Assembly (NCBI RefSeq): GCF_044336245.1
Contig: NZ_CP172346.1
Coordinates: forward strand, 992,001-1,056,000
Source of the DNA: Schlesneria sphaerica
Lineage (GTDB): Bacteria > Planctomycetota > Planctomycetia > Planctomycetales > Planctomycetaceae
Direction: 5' to 3'
Length of the DNA stretch: 64,000 nucleotides
Positions 45,132 to 54,130 of this stretch are shown here, one piece after another. The notes under the pieces were generated by a model. The model searched no databases, was not told where the DNA came from, and saw nothing but the letters and a program-made list of their open reading frames with translations. How positions within the stretch are numbered: the first letter of the stretch is position 1; each line of letters starts with the position of its first letter. A program made the position numbers and the translations under genes.

Positions 45132-45320
45132 ACTCAGAGCTCTCCTAAAAGCAACAATTTCCTTCGCCGGAAAACTACGCAATGGGTGAGATCCCATTGG
45201 TCGGCAATTTCTTCGTGAGGCTGCATTTTCGACAGCATCGCGAGGGTATCGACTCCCTCGCCCCTCAGCAACTGTCGCTGCCTGAGGAACTGCGGGAACC
45301 GAGTATACCCGTTCCGAACT

Positions 45321-46163
45321 TCAGGATGGCAGGCGGAAATGGATCTCGGAAAACTCGCGAATCCGGTCGATGATCGCGGGTTCAACCGGAAGTCGTTCCA
45401 TGGAACTCGCCCCATAGAACCCTACAATTCCTTCAGTATGATCAAGAATATACTGTGCATCCTCTGGATCGGCGATCGGCCCCCCGTGGCACAGGACGAG
45501 GATATCTGGTTTGATCCGTTTCGCTGCATCGTGCATTTGTTGGCAGCGCCGCGCCGCGTCCTCAAGCGTAACCGCTGTCGAGGCGCCGATCAGCCCTTTG
45601 GTCGTTAACCCCATGTGGGGAATCAAAATGTCGGCACCCGCCCTGGCCATCGCCTCGGCCTCTTCGACATTGAAGCAGTAGGGTGTCGTCAGCAAGCCCA
45701 TTTCCCCCGCCATGCGGATCATTTCGACTTCCCTATCGTAGCCCATGCCCGTCTCTTCCAGCCCGAGCCGAAATTGTCCGTCGATCAATCCGACGGTGGG
45801 AAAGTTTTGAACCCCGCTGAAACCAGCCTCCTGCACCTCCCGCAGAAATTGGGGCATCAATCGAAACGGGTCGGTGCCGCAGACTCCCGCCAGTACCGGC
45901 GTTTTTGAAACGACGGGCAGCACTTCGCGAGCCATCTCCATGACAATCGCGTTGGCGTCACCGTACGGCATCATTCCAGCCAGCGACCCACGGCCCGCCA
46001 TGCGAAACCGGCCGGAATTGTAGATCACGATCAAGTCGATGCCGCCCGCCTCTTCCAGCTTTGCGGACAGTCCGGTTCCCGCACCTCCACCCAGGATCGG
46101 TCGACCTGCGGCAACGTTCTTGCGCAACCGGGCCAGGATCTCTTCACGTCGCTGAAGACTCAT
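45321..46163 (-). CDS. Phosphoenolpyruvate-hydrolase-like TIM-barrel protein
   Basis: 280 residues with the pattern of the PEP_hydrolase-type family (IGPS-like barrel): RPILGGGAGTGLSAKLEEAGGIDLIVIYNSGRFRM, VLAGVCGTDPFR, GFSGVQNFPTVGLIDG, DILIPHMGLTTKGLIG and LVLCHGGPIADPEDAQ. The substrate is a phosphoenolpyruvate-related compound by family reasoning only; some members are annotated as signal-transduction or Tm-1-like domain proteins. No signal peptide. It is next to a Gfo/Idh oxidoreductase (95 bases upstream), which suggests shared metabolism, but the pathway is unclear. Confidence 0.75.
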   Translation of the reverse strand: MSLQRREEILARLRKNVAAGRPILGGGAGTGLSAKLEEAGGIDLIVIYNSGRFRMAGRGSLAGMMPYGDANAIVMEMAREVLPVVSKTPVLAGVCGTDPFRLMPQFLREVQEAGFSGVQNFPTVGLIDGQFRLGLEETGMGYDREVEMIRMAGEMGLLTTPYCFNVEEAEAMARAGADILIPHMGLTTKGLIGASTAVTLEDAARRCQQMHDAAKRIKPDILVLCHGGPIADPEDAQYILDHTEGIVGFYGASSMERLPVEPAIIDRIREFSEIHFRLPS

Positions 46164-46258
46164 TGCCGTCTTTCAAATCAGAGGGATCACAAAACAATCG
46201 TGTCGTGCTCGGACCATGCGAGTTGACTCAATCCGACGTTCGGGCTGACTAAGATTTG

Positions 46259-47248
46259 TCACGTGTCGGTGGGACACCCCGCCGCCCGGAGCACAGTCTC
46301 CTGTACCGCCAGATCATGTGTGACAGACCAGTCACTCATTTTTTCGCCCCGGATGATCTTCGCGAAATCGGCCGCATCGGCAACATAGCGCTGATAAGAC
46401 TCGACGGGGACATCCTGGTACCCTTTTCGGTATTTTCCCCGCTCTTTCGACAGAGCCAGTCTTACCACCTTCGGACTGTCGAGCGGTTCAATATGGATGG
46501 TTCCTTCGGTTCCACACAGAACAAAGTGACGCCGTGCGAAGCCTTCCACCTCCAGCCCTGACGATTTGACCGAAGCGATCGCGCGCGGATACTTGAGCAC
46601 CGCGAGCATGTTATCCAGTAGTTCATCAGCCTGGTCAGACGAGTGTTCTGTCACGGGTAACACCGAGTCGGGTGCCCCCAGCAGACCGACCACAATATCG
46701 ATCAAGTGACAGCCGAGTTCGAACATCATTCCACCGCGATATTCTGCATGCTTCAGGCGCGCAGCGCGGTCCAGCTGCTTGCTCATCACGCAGTGGACCT
46801 CGAACGGATCACCCAGAAAGCCCTTCTTCACCAGATCCCGACAAAGGACGACGGCCGGGTTGTAGCGGTACATGTACCCCATTTGCACGCACAAATGTCG
46901 CCGAGCAGAAGTATCAAGAATCCGCCGGAACTGACTCAAGGATTCGCCCGCGGGTTTATCCAGATGAACGTGCATTCCGGCGTCAATACACTGCTCCGCA
47001 TGGGCGAGCAGGTGTCGGGGCTCTGTCTCGACAGCGACCGCCTGAAGCCCGGGGGTATTCAGCAATTGCTCAACTGACATCCACTGCACATCACGGAAAG
47101 CGGGATTCGACTCCGCTTTCCGCCGCAGCCGGTCATCCGGTTCCGCCACCCCCACAACTTCGTAGTCGTCGGATTTCCGGTAAACCTCCAGCTTTCCCGA
47201 CGCGTGTCCGTGCCCCGTCCCTATCTGGCCGATCTTGATCTTCATCAT
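46259..47248 (-). CDS. Gfo/Idh/MocA family oxidoreductase
   Basis: 329 residues. NAD(P)-binding start KIKIGQIGTGHGHASGKL, followed by AVAVETEPRHLLAHAEQCIDAGMHVHLDKPAGESL, in which DKPAGE is the family EKP-type motif with catalytic Lys. The C-terminal part includes GGMMFELGCHLIDIVVGLLG. It likely oxidises or reduces a sugar-type substrate. It is directly downstream of the UDP-xylose synthase gene on the same strand (85-base gap), so it may act on a nucleotide sugar or a derived sugar. Confidence 0.87.
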   Translation of the reverse strand: MMKIKIGQIGTGHGHASGKLEVYRKSDDYEVVGVAEPDDRLRRKAESNPAFRDVQWMSVEQLLNTPGLQAVAVETEPRHLLAHAEQCIDAGMHVHLDKPAGESLSQFRRILDTSARRHLCVQMGYMYRYNPAVVLCRDLVKKGFLGDPFEVHCVMSKQLDRAARLKHAEYRGGMMFELGCHLIDIVVGLLGAPDSVLPVTEHSSDQADELLDNMLAVLKYPRAIASVKSSGLEVEGFARRHFVLCGTEGTIHIEPLDSPKVVRLALSKERGKYRKGYQDVPVESYQRYVADAADFAKIIRGEKMSDWSVTHDLAVQETVLRAAGCPTDT

Positions 47249-47333
47249 GGAGGTTCCCGTGAAATATCAGATGCTCGGATTCACTTCGCATAGCACGCGA
47301 CAGCGAGGCCAGTTCGACGGTGGTGATACTGAA

Positions 47334-48278
47334 TCAGCTGGCCCGTGAAAGTTCCTGACGATAGTAGGCGATCGTCCTGGCCAAACCCTCGCGAAGACCG
47401 ACGGTCGGGGACCAGCCGAGTACGGCTTTCGCCTTGGTGATGTCCGGGCATCGCTGCTTTGGATCATCCTTGGGAAGGGGCTCAAACGTAATCTTGGATT
47501 TGGATTCCGGAATCGCCCTCAATACCTCTTCGGCCAGTTGCAGCATTGAGTACTCATCAGGATTACCGAGATTGACGGGGCCAATTTCGGTGTCCTGATC
47601 CATCATCTGCATCATCCCGCGAATCAGATCATCGCAATAGCAGAATGATCGCGTCTGAGAGCCATCGCCGTAGATGGTGATCGGTTCGCCGCGTATCGCC
47701 TGTGTGATGAAGTTAGAGATGACGCGTCCATCATTCGGGTCCATTCTCGGCCCGTAGGTATTGAAGATCCGGATCACCCGGACGGCCAGATCGTGTTCCT
47801 GGTGATAGTTGATGCACAACGACTCGGCGACACGCTTCCCTTCGTCGTAACAACTTCGCGGGCCGATCGGATTCACATGCCCCCAGTAGTCTTCCCGCTG
47901 GGGATGAACACTCGGATCGCCATAGACTTCAGACGTGGAACAGTGCAGGATCCGGGCGCGACATCGCTTGGCCAGTCCCAGCATATTGACCACGCCAACG
48001 GTCGAGGTCTTGATTGTTTTGATGGGGTTGAACTGATAGGCGACAGGTGATGCGGGACAGGCCAGGTTATAGATCTGATCGACTTCGAGCACGATGGGGT
48101 GAACGATGTCGTGGCGGATCAATTCAAACCGGGGGTTCCCCATCAGATGCAGGATATTGTCTTTGCGACCGGTGAAGAAGTTGTCGAGACAGATGACGTT
48201 CTCGTTCCGCTCAAGTAACCGTTCGCAAAGATGGCTGCCTAAAAATCCAGCCCCTCCTGTCACAAGAATTGATCGCAT
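47334..48278 (-). CDS. UDP-glucuronate decarboxylase (UDP-xylose synthase)
   Basis: 314 residues, extended SDR. It converts UDP-glucuronate to UDP-xylose. NAD motif TGGAGFLGSHL; then YNLACPASPVAYQFNPIKTIKT, STSEVYGDPSVHPQ, YWGHVNPIGPRSCYDEGKR with the catalytic Tyr and Lys, and RIFNTYGPRMDPNDGRV. These are hallmarks of the UXS group rather than dTDP-glucose dehydratases. The UDP-glucose dehydrogenase gene lies immediately upstream, giving the substrate, so the two form a working pair. Confidence 0.92.
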   Translation of the reverse strand: MRSILVTGGAGFLGSHLCERLLERNENVICLDNFFTGRKDNILHLMGNPRFELIRHDIVHPIVLEVDQIYNLACPASPVAYQFNPIKTIKTSTVGVVNMLGLAKRCRARILHCSTSEVYGDPSVHPQREDYWGHVNPIGPRSCYDEGKRVAESLCINYHQEHDLAVRVIRIFNTYGPRMDPNDGRVISNFITQAIRGEPITIYGDGSQTRSFCYCDDLIRGMMQMMDQDTEIGPVNLGNPDEYSMLQLAEEVLRAIPESKSKITFEPLPKDDPKQRCPDITKAKAVLGWSPTVGLREGLARTIAYYRQELSRAS

Positions 48279-48310
48279 TGCTGGAAAACCTCAATTCCCT
48301 CATGGAATAG

Positions 48311-49654
48311 TTATGTTGTTTTGCTGCCGGCCCCATCCTTGGCGTCGGTCTTTGATTCCAGCCCGATCCCGGAGTAATGAAATCCTAACTGAGTCATCCT
48401 CATTGGATCAAACAGATTTCGACCATCAAAAATGACAGGAGATTTCAGCTTCTCACGGATGACACCGAAATCTGGATTTCTGAATTCATTCCATTCCGTA
48501 ACGATAGCCAGTACTTCAGCACCGTCTAACGTATCGTAAGGAGTCTGGCAATAGGTGAGTCGATCTCCGTAGATCTTGCGAACGTTCTCCATGGCAACAG
48601 GATCGTGCACCCGCACGGTCGCTCCTGCCGCGAGAAGTCGGTCAATCAGAATGAGTGACGGGGCTTCGCGGATATCGTCAGTCCGAGGCTTGAAAGCCAG
48701 CCCCCAGATGGCGATGGTCCGCCCCTTGAGTTCTCCTCCAAAGTGCTTGTGCACTTTCTGGAACAAGACCTCTTTCTGAGCAACGTTCACTGCATCGACA
48801 GCTTCAAGAATGTGAGGCTCAATCCCCGATTGTTCGGCGACGCGAATCATCGCGCGCACGTCCTTGGGGAAGCACGAGCCGCCGTACCCGACACCGGGGA
48901 ACAGGAATGCGAAACCAATTCGCTGATCGTGGCCGATCCCCTTGCGAACGTGGTTGATATCGGCACCGACCTTCTCGCAGACGTTCGCCATTTCGTTGAT
49001 GAAGCTGATCTTGGTCGCGAGCATGCAGTTCGCGACGTATTTCGTCATCTCAGAACTTTCCAGGTTCATCACCAAGAACGGGTGCTCGGTCCGCAGGAAA
49101 GGCTGATACAATTCTCGCAGGACCTGAGCCACTTCAGGCCGTGTCACACCGACCACAACCCGGTCCGGCTTCATAAAGTCTTCGAGAGCACAGCCTTCTT
49201 TCAGAAATTCCGGGTTCGATGCAACGTGGACTGTGCGGCCCAGCAGATCTTGCAGGCGACGCGCGACAGCAGCATTAGTTCCCACGGGAACGGTGCTCTT
49301 GACCACGACGATCGCATCGTGGGAAAGGTGCGGGGCAATCGAATCGACCGCACTCCAGAAAACGGCCAGGTCTGCGGAGCCGTCGTCTCGCTGAGGAGTC
49401 CCTACAGAAAGGAAGACGCACTGGGCCTGTGGGATGGCGTCTTTAGGCTCGGTTGTGAACCGCAGACGTTTTGCTTCGACATTGCGGACAATTAGTTCAT
49501 CGAGTCCGGGCTCATAAATGGGAATCTGACCCAAATTCAGCTTCCGGATCTTTTCACTGTCCACATCGACGCAAATCACGTCGTTGCCGCTTTCGGCGAA
49601 GCAGGTCCCCGTAATTAATCCGACATATCCGGTCCCGATCACTACGATCTTCAA
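48311..49654 (-). CDS. ugd: UDP-glucose 6-dehydrogenase
   Basis: 447 residues. It oxidises UDP-glucose twice to UDP-glucuronate with NAD. N-terminal KIVVIGTGYVGLITGTCFAE; later VGTPQRDDGSADL, ASNPEFLKEGCALEDF, MTKYVANCMLATKISFINE, the active-site cysteine in FPGVGYGGSCFPKDV, and LAFKPRTDDIREAPSL. The start codon is TTG at 49654, decided by AGGGA eight bases upstream. Genes around it form a nucleotide-sugar set. Confidence 0.95.
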   Translation of the reverse strand: MKIVVIGTGYVGLITGTCFAESGNDVICVDVDSEKIRKLNLGQIPIYEPGLDELIVRNVEAKRLRFTTEPKDAIPQAQCVFLSVGTPQRDDGSADLAVFWSAVDSIAPHLSHDAIVVVKSTVPVGTNAAVARRLQDLLGRTVHVASNPEFLKEGCALEDFMKPDRVVVGVTRPEVAQVLRELYQPFLRTEHPFLVMNLESSEMTKYVANCMLATKISFINEMANVCEKVGADINHVRKGIGHDQRIGFAFLFPGVGYGGSCFPKDVRAMIRVAEQSGIEPHILEAVDAVNVAQKEVLFQKVHKHFGGELKGRTIAIWGLAFKPRTDDIREAPSLILIDRLLAAGATVRVHDPVAMENVRKIYGDRLTYCQTPYDTLDGAEVLAIVTEWNEFRNPDFGVIREKLKSPVIFDGRNLFDPMRMTQLGFHYSGIGLESKTDAKDGAGSKTT

Positions 49655-49744
49655 CTTAAAATCCCTTTATTCATCCGTGATGGGGGGTTCAAGTGGTCGC
49701 GAAACCTCCAGATATGTCTGGACCTCCGTTTCATCCACGGCCAT

Positions 49745-50752
49745 TTAAGTAAGGCGAACACAAAGTAATGTCAACAAACCCGCATTTTCTTTCGGGCTCA
49801 GCCGCGTCTGTCCCGCACTCGCCGGAATCATGAAGCTCGACCCCTTCTGGAAGTCGCGGGTATACCCTGTACCGGAATTTGTCAACGACATTTCCCCCTC
49901 CAGCACCATCCAGACTGTGAACTCACCCGAATGCGGCGTCGCACCTGGCTGGTGTAATGTGTAGCGTTCCATGCGGAAGCCCACGCCGTCGACAAGGAGT
50001 TCTCCGCTGAGCCCTGACGATTCACAACGAATTTTTTCAGGAACGACAGGGGAAACGGGGCCCTGGTCCCAGTTGATCGCATCGACCGCCTTGTCGATCT
50101 GCAACGGACGTGGTTTGCCGTCCAGCCCCAGCCGGTTCCAGTCGAATAAGCGGAATGTCGCGTCGCTGGACTGCTGCACTTCTGCAATGATCAGTCCTCC
50201 TCCCGCAGCGTGAATCGTCCCGGCAGGGATGGAGACGCAATCACCTGGACGTGGTACGAACGAATGCAAGCACTGCTCGACCGTCCCCCCCTTCATATGC
50301 GTCAGGAAATCCTCGCGGGTTACGCCGGGCTGAAGTCCCGCGTAAATCCGGGCGGTCGGTTCCACCGACACAATGACCCACGCTTCTGATTTTCCGTAAG
50401 GTTCGTTCAGAAGCCGCTGCGCCATCGCATCATCAGGGTGGACTTGAAGTGACAGGAGTTCTTTGCATTCGAGCCATTTCAGCAGCAGCGGAAAGACATC
50501 GCGACCTCCGCCGCCCGTCAGTTCCTTTCGCGACTTCGTCCACAGTTCAGCAAGTGGACGGCCGGCATTTTTCCCTTCGAGCACCCGACTTTCATGCAAG
50601 GGAAGTGAACTGAGTTCCCAAGCCTCGCCGTACGGCAGTTCACAGGGAAGCGCTCTTCCCAGTTGAGACTGAATTCCCCTTCCCCCCCAGACCTGTGGGC
50701 GGAAAAACGTATCGAACACAAGCGGATCGTCGATGGTCAAAGGCGAATTCAT
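49745..50752 (-). CDS. manA: Mannose-6-phosphate isomerase, class I
   Basis: 335 residues from the ATG at 50752; the longer frame would overlap the upstream pyrophosphorylase. It interconverts fructose-6-P and mannose-6-P. Zinc-binding motifs of type I PMI: PLLLKWLECKELLSLQVHPDD with the Gln-x-His ligands, YGKSEAWVIVSVE, SIPAGTIHAAGGGLIIAEVQ and SSDATFRLFDW. Located in the nucleotide-sugar set, so it probably supplies mannose units for GDP-mannose or allows mannose use. Confidence 0.93.
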   Translation of the reverse strand: MNSPLTIDDPLVFDTFFRPQVWGGRGIQSQLGRALPCELPYGEAWELSSLPLHESRVLEGKNAGRPLAELWTKSRKELTGGGGRDVFPLLLKWLECKELLSLQVHPDDAMAQRLLNEPYGKSEAWVIVSVEPTARIYAGLQPGVTREDFLTHMKGGTVEQCLHSFVPRPGDCVSIPAGTIHAAGGGLIIAEVQQSSDATFRLFDWNRLGLDGKPRPLQIDKAVDAINWDQGPVSPVVPEKIRCESSGLSGELLVDGVGFRMERYTLHQPGATPHSGEFTVWMVLEGEMSLTNSGTGYTRDFQKGSSFMIPASAGQTRLSPKENAGLLTLLCVRLT

Positions 50753-50792
50753 GAAAGGTATTTCCGAAATGACAACGCAGTCGATCAAGAGT

Positions 50793-52205
50793 TCAGTCTT
50801 TGGGGCCAAGGTACGTGGGACTATCGAATGGAACCGCAGCGAGTTCGCCGGTACGGGCCGACAGATCTTCCGGTGAAAGAGCAAAGCGGGGGCTGATCTC
50901 AACCGCGACATCGTCTGGAGGATTCACGCCGATCGAGTTCAACCAGCGTTTGCTTAACCGAACCATCCGGTCACGCACGTAATCAGGAGAGAACTCTCCC
51001 TCTTTGTTCTTCAGCGGCGCGAACTCGTCATCGCGGACGGTCTCGACGATGAGCGCCACCTTCGCGAGCGGCAGGGTGTCGAAGATGAATCGTTCGAACT
51101 TCACTCCGTTCTCAACGGTCGGCTCCACTGCGTTACCCTGGTCATCAATATGAGGAATCTTCTTGATGGCTCGATGCCAGGGAAGAATGTTGTCGGATGT
51201 CGCGACCCGTTCGAGGAAGCTGCGATTGAAAAGATGGATGGCGGTACTGCCTGCCCAGAATTTCAAATCACCCGCCGCGTCACGTGCCTGCGCCAGGTCC
51301 TTGGGCAAATCACTGTACTCGATAATCTGCGTCCGGCCGTCGATATCCACGGCCACGCCCACCTTCTCGTCAGGTCCGGTTTTCGCGACAACCTTTGTTG
51401 AGACCTCTGATTCATGCATCAGGTGCAGACCGATGAATTCAGGGTCGCAAACACGCGCCAGCGGGTTGTCGACCTGATGCGAGAAGATGTATTCAATCCC
51501 TCTTCGTTGCATCTCGCCGAACAGCCCTGCCTTCCAGAGGGCCGAGAACAATCCCCCATGCCCATCGGGGCTCATGCTGAGATTTCCCTTGTCGGCCAGT
51601 AGGACTTTTCCGGACTTCAAATCGACGGACGGTGCAAAGCCCTGGGGAAACAGGAACACATCCTTGGGATCAAGACCGAAGTAATTGTTTCGGCGATAGA
51701 ATTCCTCGATCTCGTCATGCGTCTTGTCGCTGGTCATCACAAAGTAGGGGATCGTGGTGCCGTACCGCTGGGACGTGGCGATTAACTTGGTTGCCAGGAT
51801 CTCGAGCAATGACTGATTCGTCACGGGACCAATCGGGAACAGGCCCTTGGACTGCTTGAATCCGAGTCGAGTCCCCTGGCCGCCAGCCAGCAGCACGGCA
51901 CCGACTTTCCCTTCGCGGAGTGCGTTCTCTCCGATTTCCCGAGCGGCCCGCCATTTATCCCGGTCGGCGGCACTCTTCGGCGTCCTGACTACATACGCAG
52001 GAGGAGCGGCCCGGCGGGCTCGTTCCTCAAAGTCGCTCTGCGGACTGGTTCCCTTTTTTGCGAAGTTGGAGACGAGATCCCAGTCCAGATCCGCAAGCTG
52101 CGCTGCCAGGAGCTTCTGCTGTTCGGCGGACAGCTCTTTCCAAAAACGCAACAGGTGCTGTTGACCAGTTTGTTCGATCATCTGCGAAAGCTTCGCGTCA
52201 AGCAT
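50793..52205 (-). CDS. Eukaryotic-type UDP-sugar pyrophosphorylase (UAP1-like)
   Basis: 470 residues of the UDPGP superfamily. It makes UDP-N-acetylhexosamine, or UDP-glucose, from UTP and the sugar-1-phosphate. Key segments: AVLLAGGQGTRLGFKQSKGLF, YFVMTSDKTHDEIEEFY, NYFGLDPKDVFLFPQG, SMSPDGHGGLFSALWKAG, HQVDNPLARVCDPEFIG, LPWHRAIKKIPHID and VKFERFIFDTLP. The arrangement is like animal and fungal UAP1 rather than bacterial GlmU. Substrate choice between GlcNAc-1-P and Glc-1-P cannot be read safely; the neighbouring UDP-glucose enzymes make either useful. Start ATG with AGGA seven bases upstream. Confidence 0.88.
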   Translation of the reverse strand: MLDAKLSQMIEQTGQQHLLRFWKELSAEQQKLLAAQLADLDWDLVSNFAKKGTSPQSDFEERARRAAPPAYVVRTPKSAADRDKWRAAREIGENALREGKVGAVLLAGGQGTRLGFKQSKGLFPIGPVTNQSLLEILATKLIATSQRYGTTIPYFVMTSDKTHDEIEEFYRRNNYFGLDPKDVFLFPQGFAPSVDLKSGKVLLADKGNLSMSPDGHGGLFSALWKAGLFGEMQRRGIEYIFSHQVDNPLARVCDPEFIGLHLMHESEVSTKVVAKTGPDEKVGVAVDIDGRTQIIEYSDLPKDLAQARDAAGDLKFWAGSTAIHLFNRSFLERVATSDNILPWHRAIKKIPHIDDQGNAVEPTVENGVKFERFIFDTLPLAKVALIVETVRDDEFAPLKNKEGEFSPDYVRDRMVRLSKRWLNSIGVNPPDDVAVEISPRFALSPEDLSARTGELAAVPFDSPTYLGPKD

Positions 52206-52391
52206 TGTGAATCCTAATGGATGAACAGTTTAATTTCCGTCTCTGCCTTGGCCCGACGTCACGTTCCAATTCATGCGGCTTCCGCAGAATCTGTCAGACT
52301 TTCCCACGGCTGAATTTGATGTGGGAATTGAGACGACTCGTCGCAATTCCCATATGACAGTTGCAACGGAACCTCTCGGAACGGATGTCGA

Positions 52392-53360
52392 TCATGACTC
52401 GCTCGGCTGCTTACCAAACCACCGCACGGTTTCCCGCAATCCTTCCTTGAGTGAAACAGTCGGTTTCCATCCCAGTAGCCGCTCTGCCAGCACCGGCGAC
52501 ACGAGACTGGAGCGCAAATCCCCGATGCGAGGAGGGCCATGCTGAATCTCTATGGTTCTGCCCGCCTGCCCCTGGTCCCTTAAATCATCGAGATGACAAT
52601 CCGCGATCATCTGAGCCAGCTCATTGATGTCGACTCCCAGTCCGGTCCCGATATTGATCGCAGCGAAATCCTCGGCCAGGTCCGTGTGTAAGGCTGCGAC
52701 ATTCGCTCGTGCGACGTCGGGACCATAAACAAAGTCTCTGAGGTATTTCCCATCACCATTGATGGTGATTCCCTTTCCATCCAGGGTCCGCCTGATGAAA
52801 ATCGCCGTGACCCCCGCTTCCCCTTCGGGACTTTGACGTGGTCCATAGACGTTCGAATACCGCAAGGCGACCCCCTGCAAGTTGCGCTCCTTGGCGTAAA
52901 ACTCCAGGTATTGTTCGCCGACCCACTTGCTGATGCCGTAGGCGGATTTTGGTTTCTTCGGAAAATCCTCAGACGCGGGGGACGTCACATCTCCGTAGAG
53001 CACGCCTCCTGACGAGGCAAAGACGACGCGTTTCACACCAACTCGGGACGCATTCTCAAAAATGTTCAGCAGGCCAAGTACGTTCACTTCCGCATCGAAG
53101 ATTGGTTCACGCATCGACCTGCTGACCGATATCTGAGCGGCTTGATGGCAAACCCCTTCGGGCCTGACCTCGTCAAAGATTCTGCGAACCTGATCCTGAT
53201 CGCGAATATCAGCCTCATACAAGGGAACGCCCGGAGGCAAATTACGTCTCGATCCGGATTCGAGGTTGTCGATGACAACGGGCACATCGCCTCGTTCGAG
53301 CAACGCATCCACGATGTGACTGCCGATAAAGCCAGCCCCCCCGGTGACAATCACTTTCAT
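52392..53360 (-). CDS. galE: UDP-glucose 4-epimerase-like NAD-dependent epimerase
   Basis: 322 residues, extended SDR. NAD motif VTGGAGFIGSHIVDALLERG; catalytic region FASSGGVLYG then KSAYGISKWVGEQYLEFY (Tyr-x3-Lys), and RYSNVYGPRQSPEGEAGV. It probably interconverts UDP-glucose and UDP-galactose, or the GlcNAc forms. The start ATG has GAGGAAC upstream. It is the first gene of the nucleotide-sugar run. Confidence 0.85.
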   Translation of the reverse strand: MKVIVTGGAGFIGSHIVDALLERGDVPVVIDNLESGSRRNLPPGVPLYEADIRDQDQVRRIFDEVRPEGVCHQAAQISVSRSMREPIFDAEVNVLGLLNIFENASRVGVKRVVFASSGGVLYGDVTSPASEDFPKKPKSAYGISKWVGEQYLEFYAKERNLQGVALRYSNVYGPRQSPEGEAGVTAIFIRRTLDGKGITINGDGKYLRDFVYGPDVARANVAALHTDLAEDFAAINIGTGLGVDINELAQMIADCHLDDLRDQGQAGRTIEIQHGPPRIGDLRSSLVSPVLAERLLGWKPTVSLKEGLRETVRWFGKQPSES

Positions 53361-54130
53361 CTCAGTTCCTCAATGCCCGAATTCCATTGGCGACTCGTTC
53401 CGGTGAATCAGCAACGGGCCAAATCACATAGGCTCCGCACCATCCGCCCGACCCACAGCGGTTGTTCGTTGACCGATCCGCCACTTGACGCAGATTCGGC
53501 GCAACATGGCGGAGACGGCCATCTCAGACCGATTGAGCCACTCTCTCCAGCACAGGTTTGCCTGAGTCATGCTGTGTCCACACGAAAATACCGCCAATCT
53601 TGCCTTCAGCGGCAGCCTCTTACAATCAAATTGTCTGTGAAAATCAGGTCGCTCGAAGTGTGACAACGAACCAGAGCCAGTCGGGGCGCAGTGCATAAGG
53701 ACTGCGAATGCAGTCGCGTATCCACGCTTCGAGTGGCCCCTCGTCTTACACCTTGAATCGATCCTCGGTTTGGAACGTGAGGAGATTCGATACAAGGTAC
53801 GCAGACTCCCTTATTGTTCAAATCTGCCTGTCGATATAAAGCATCGGAGCACTGGCGCTGGCGTGATTATCTCAAAAACATCCACCAAGGCTCTACTTCT
53901 GAACCACTCTTGATTACTCAAACATCAAAACCAGTCGATAAGTGATTCATCCGTTCACTCCGTGAGGCTCGACCATCCACGTGTTGACCTGCAAACCACC
54001 AATCGTACGTGTCCCAAAGCAAAGTATCCTTGTCCGTCAACGATAAGCGAAAATCGTACCCAAGGAACTGCCGACGCTAAAGTCGGCTCCTCTTCATTAC
54101 TCTTCAGTGTGAGTGTGCCAGCACCTGTTT
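53361..54130. other. Gene-free stretch of 770 bases
   Basis: The largest gap of the window, between two minus-strand genes. I see no convincing gene or RNA. A short hairpin GCCGAC-GCTAAA-GTCGGC (54070-54087) follows the serine hydrolase gene by about 45 bases downstream in its direction of transcription. It lacks a T-run and may be a dispersed palindromic repeat. The rest holds the promoter of the epimerase gene. Confidence 0.4.
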
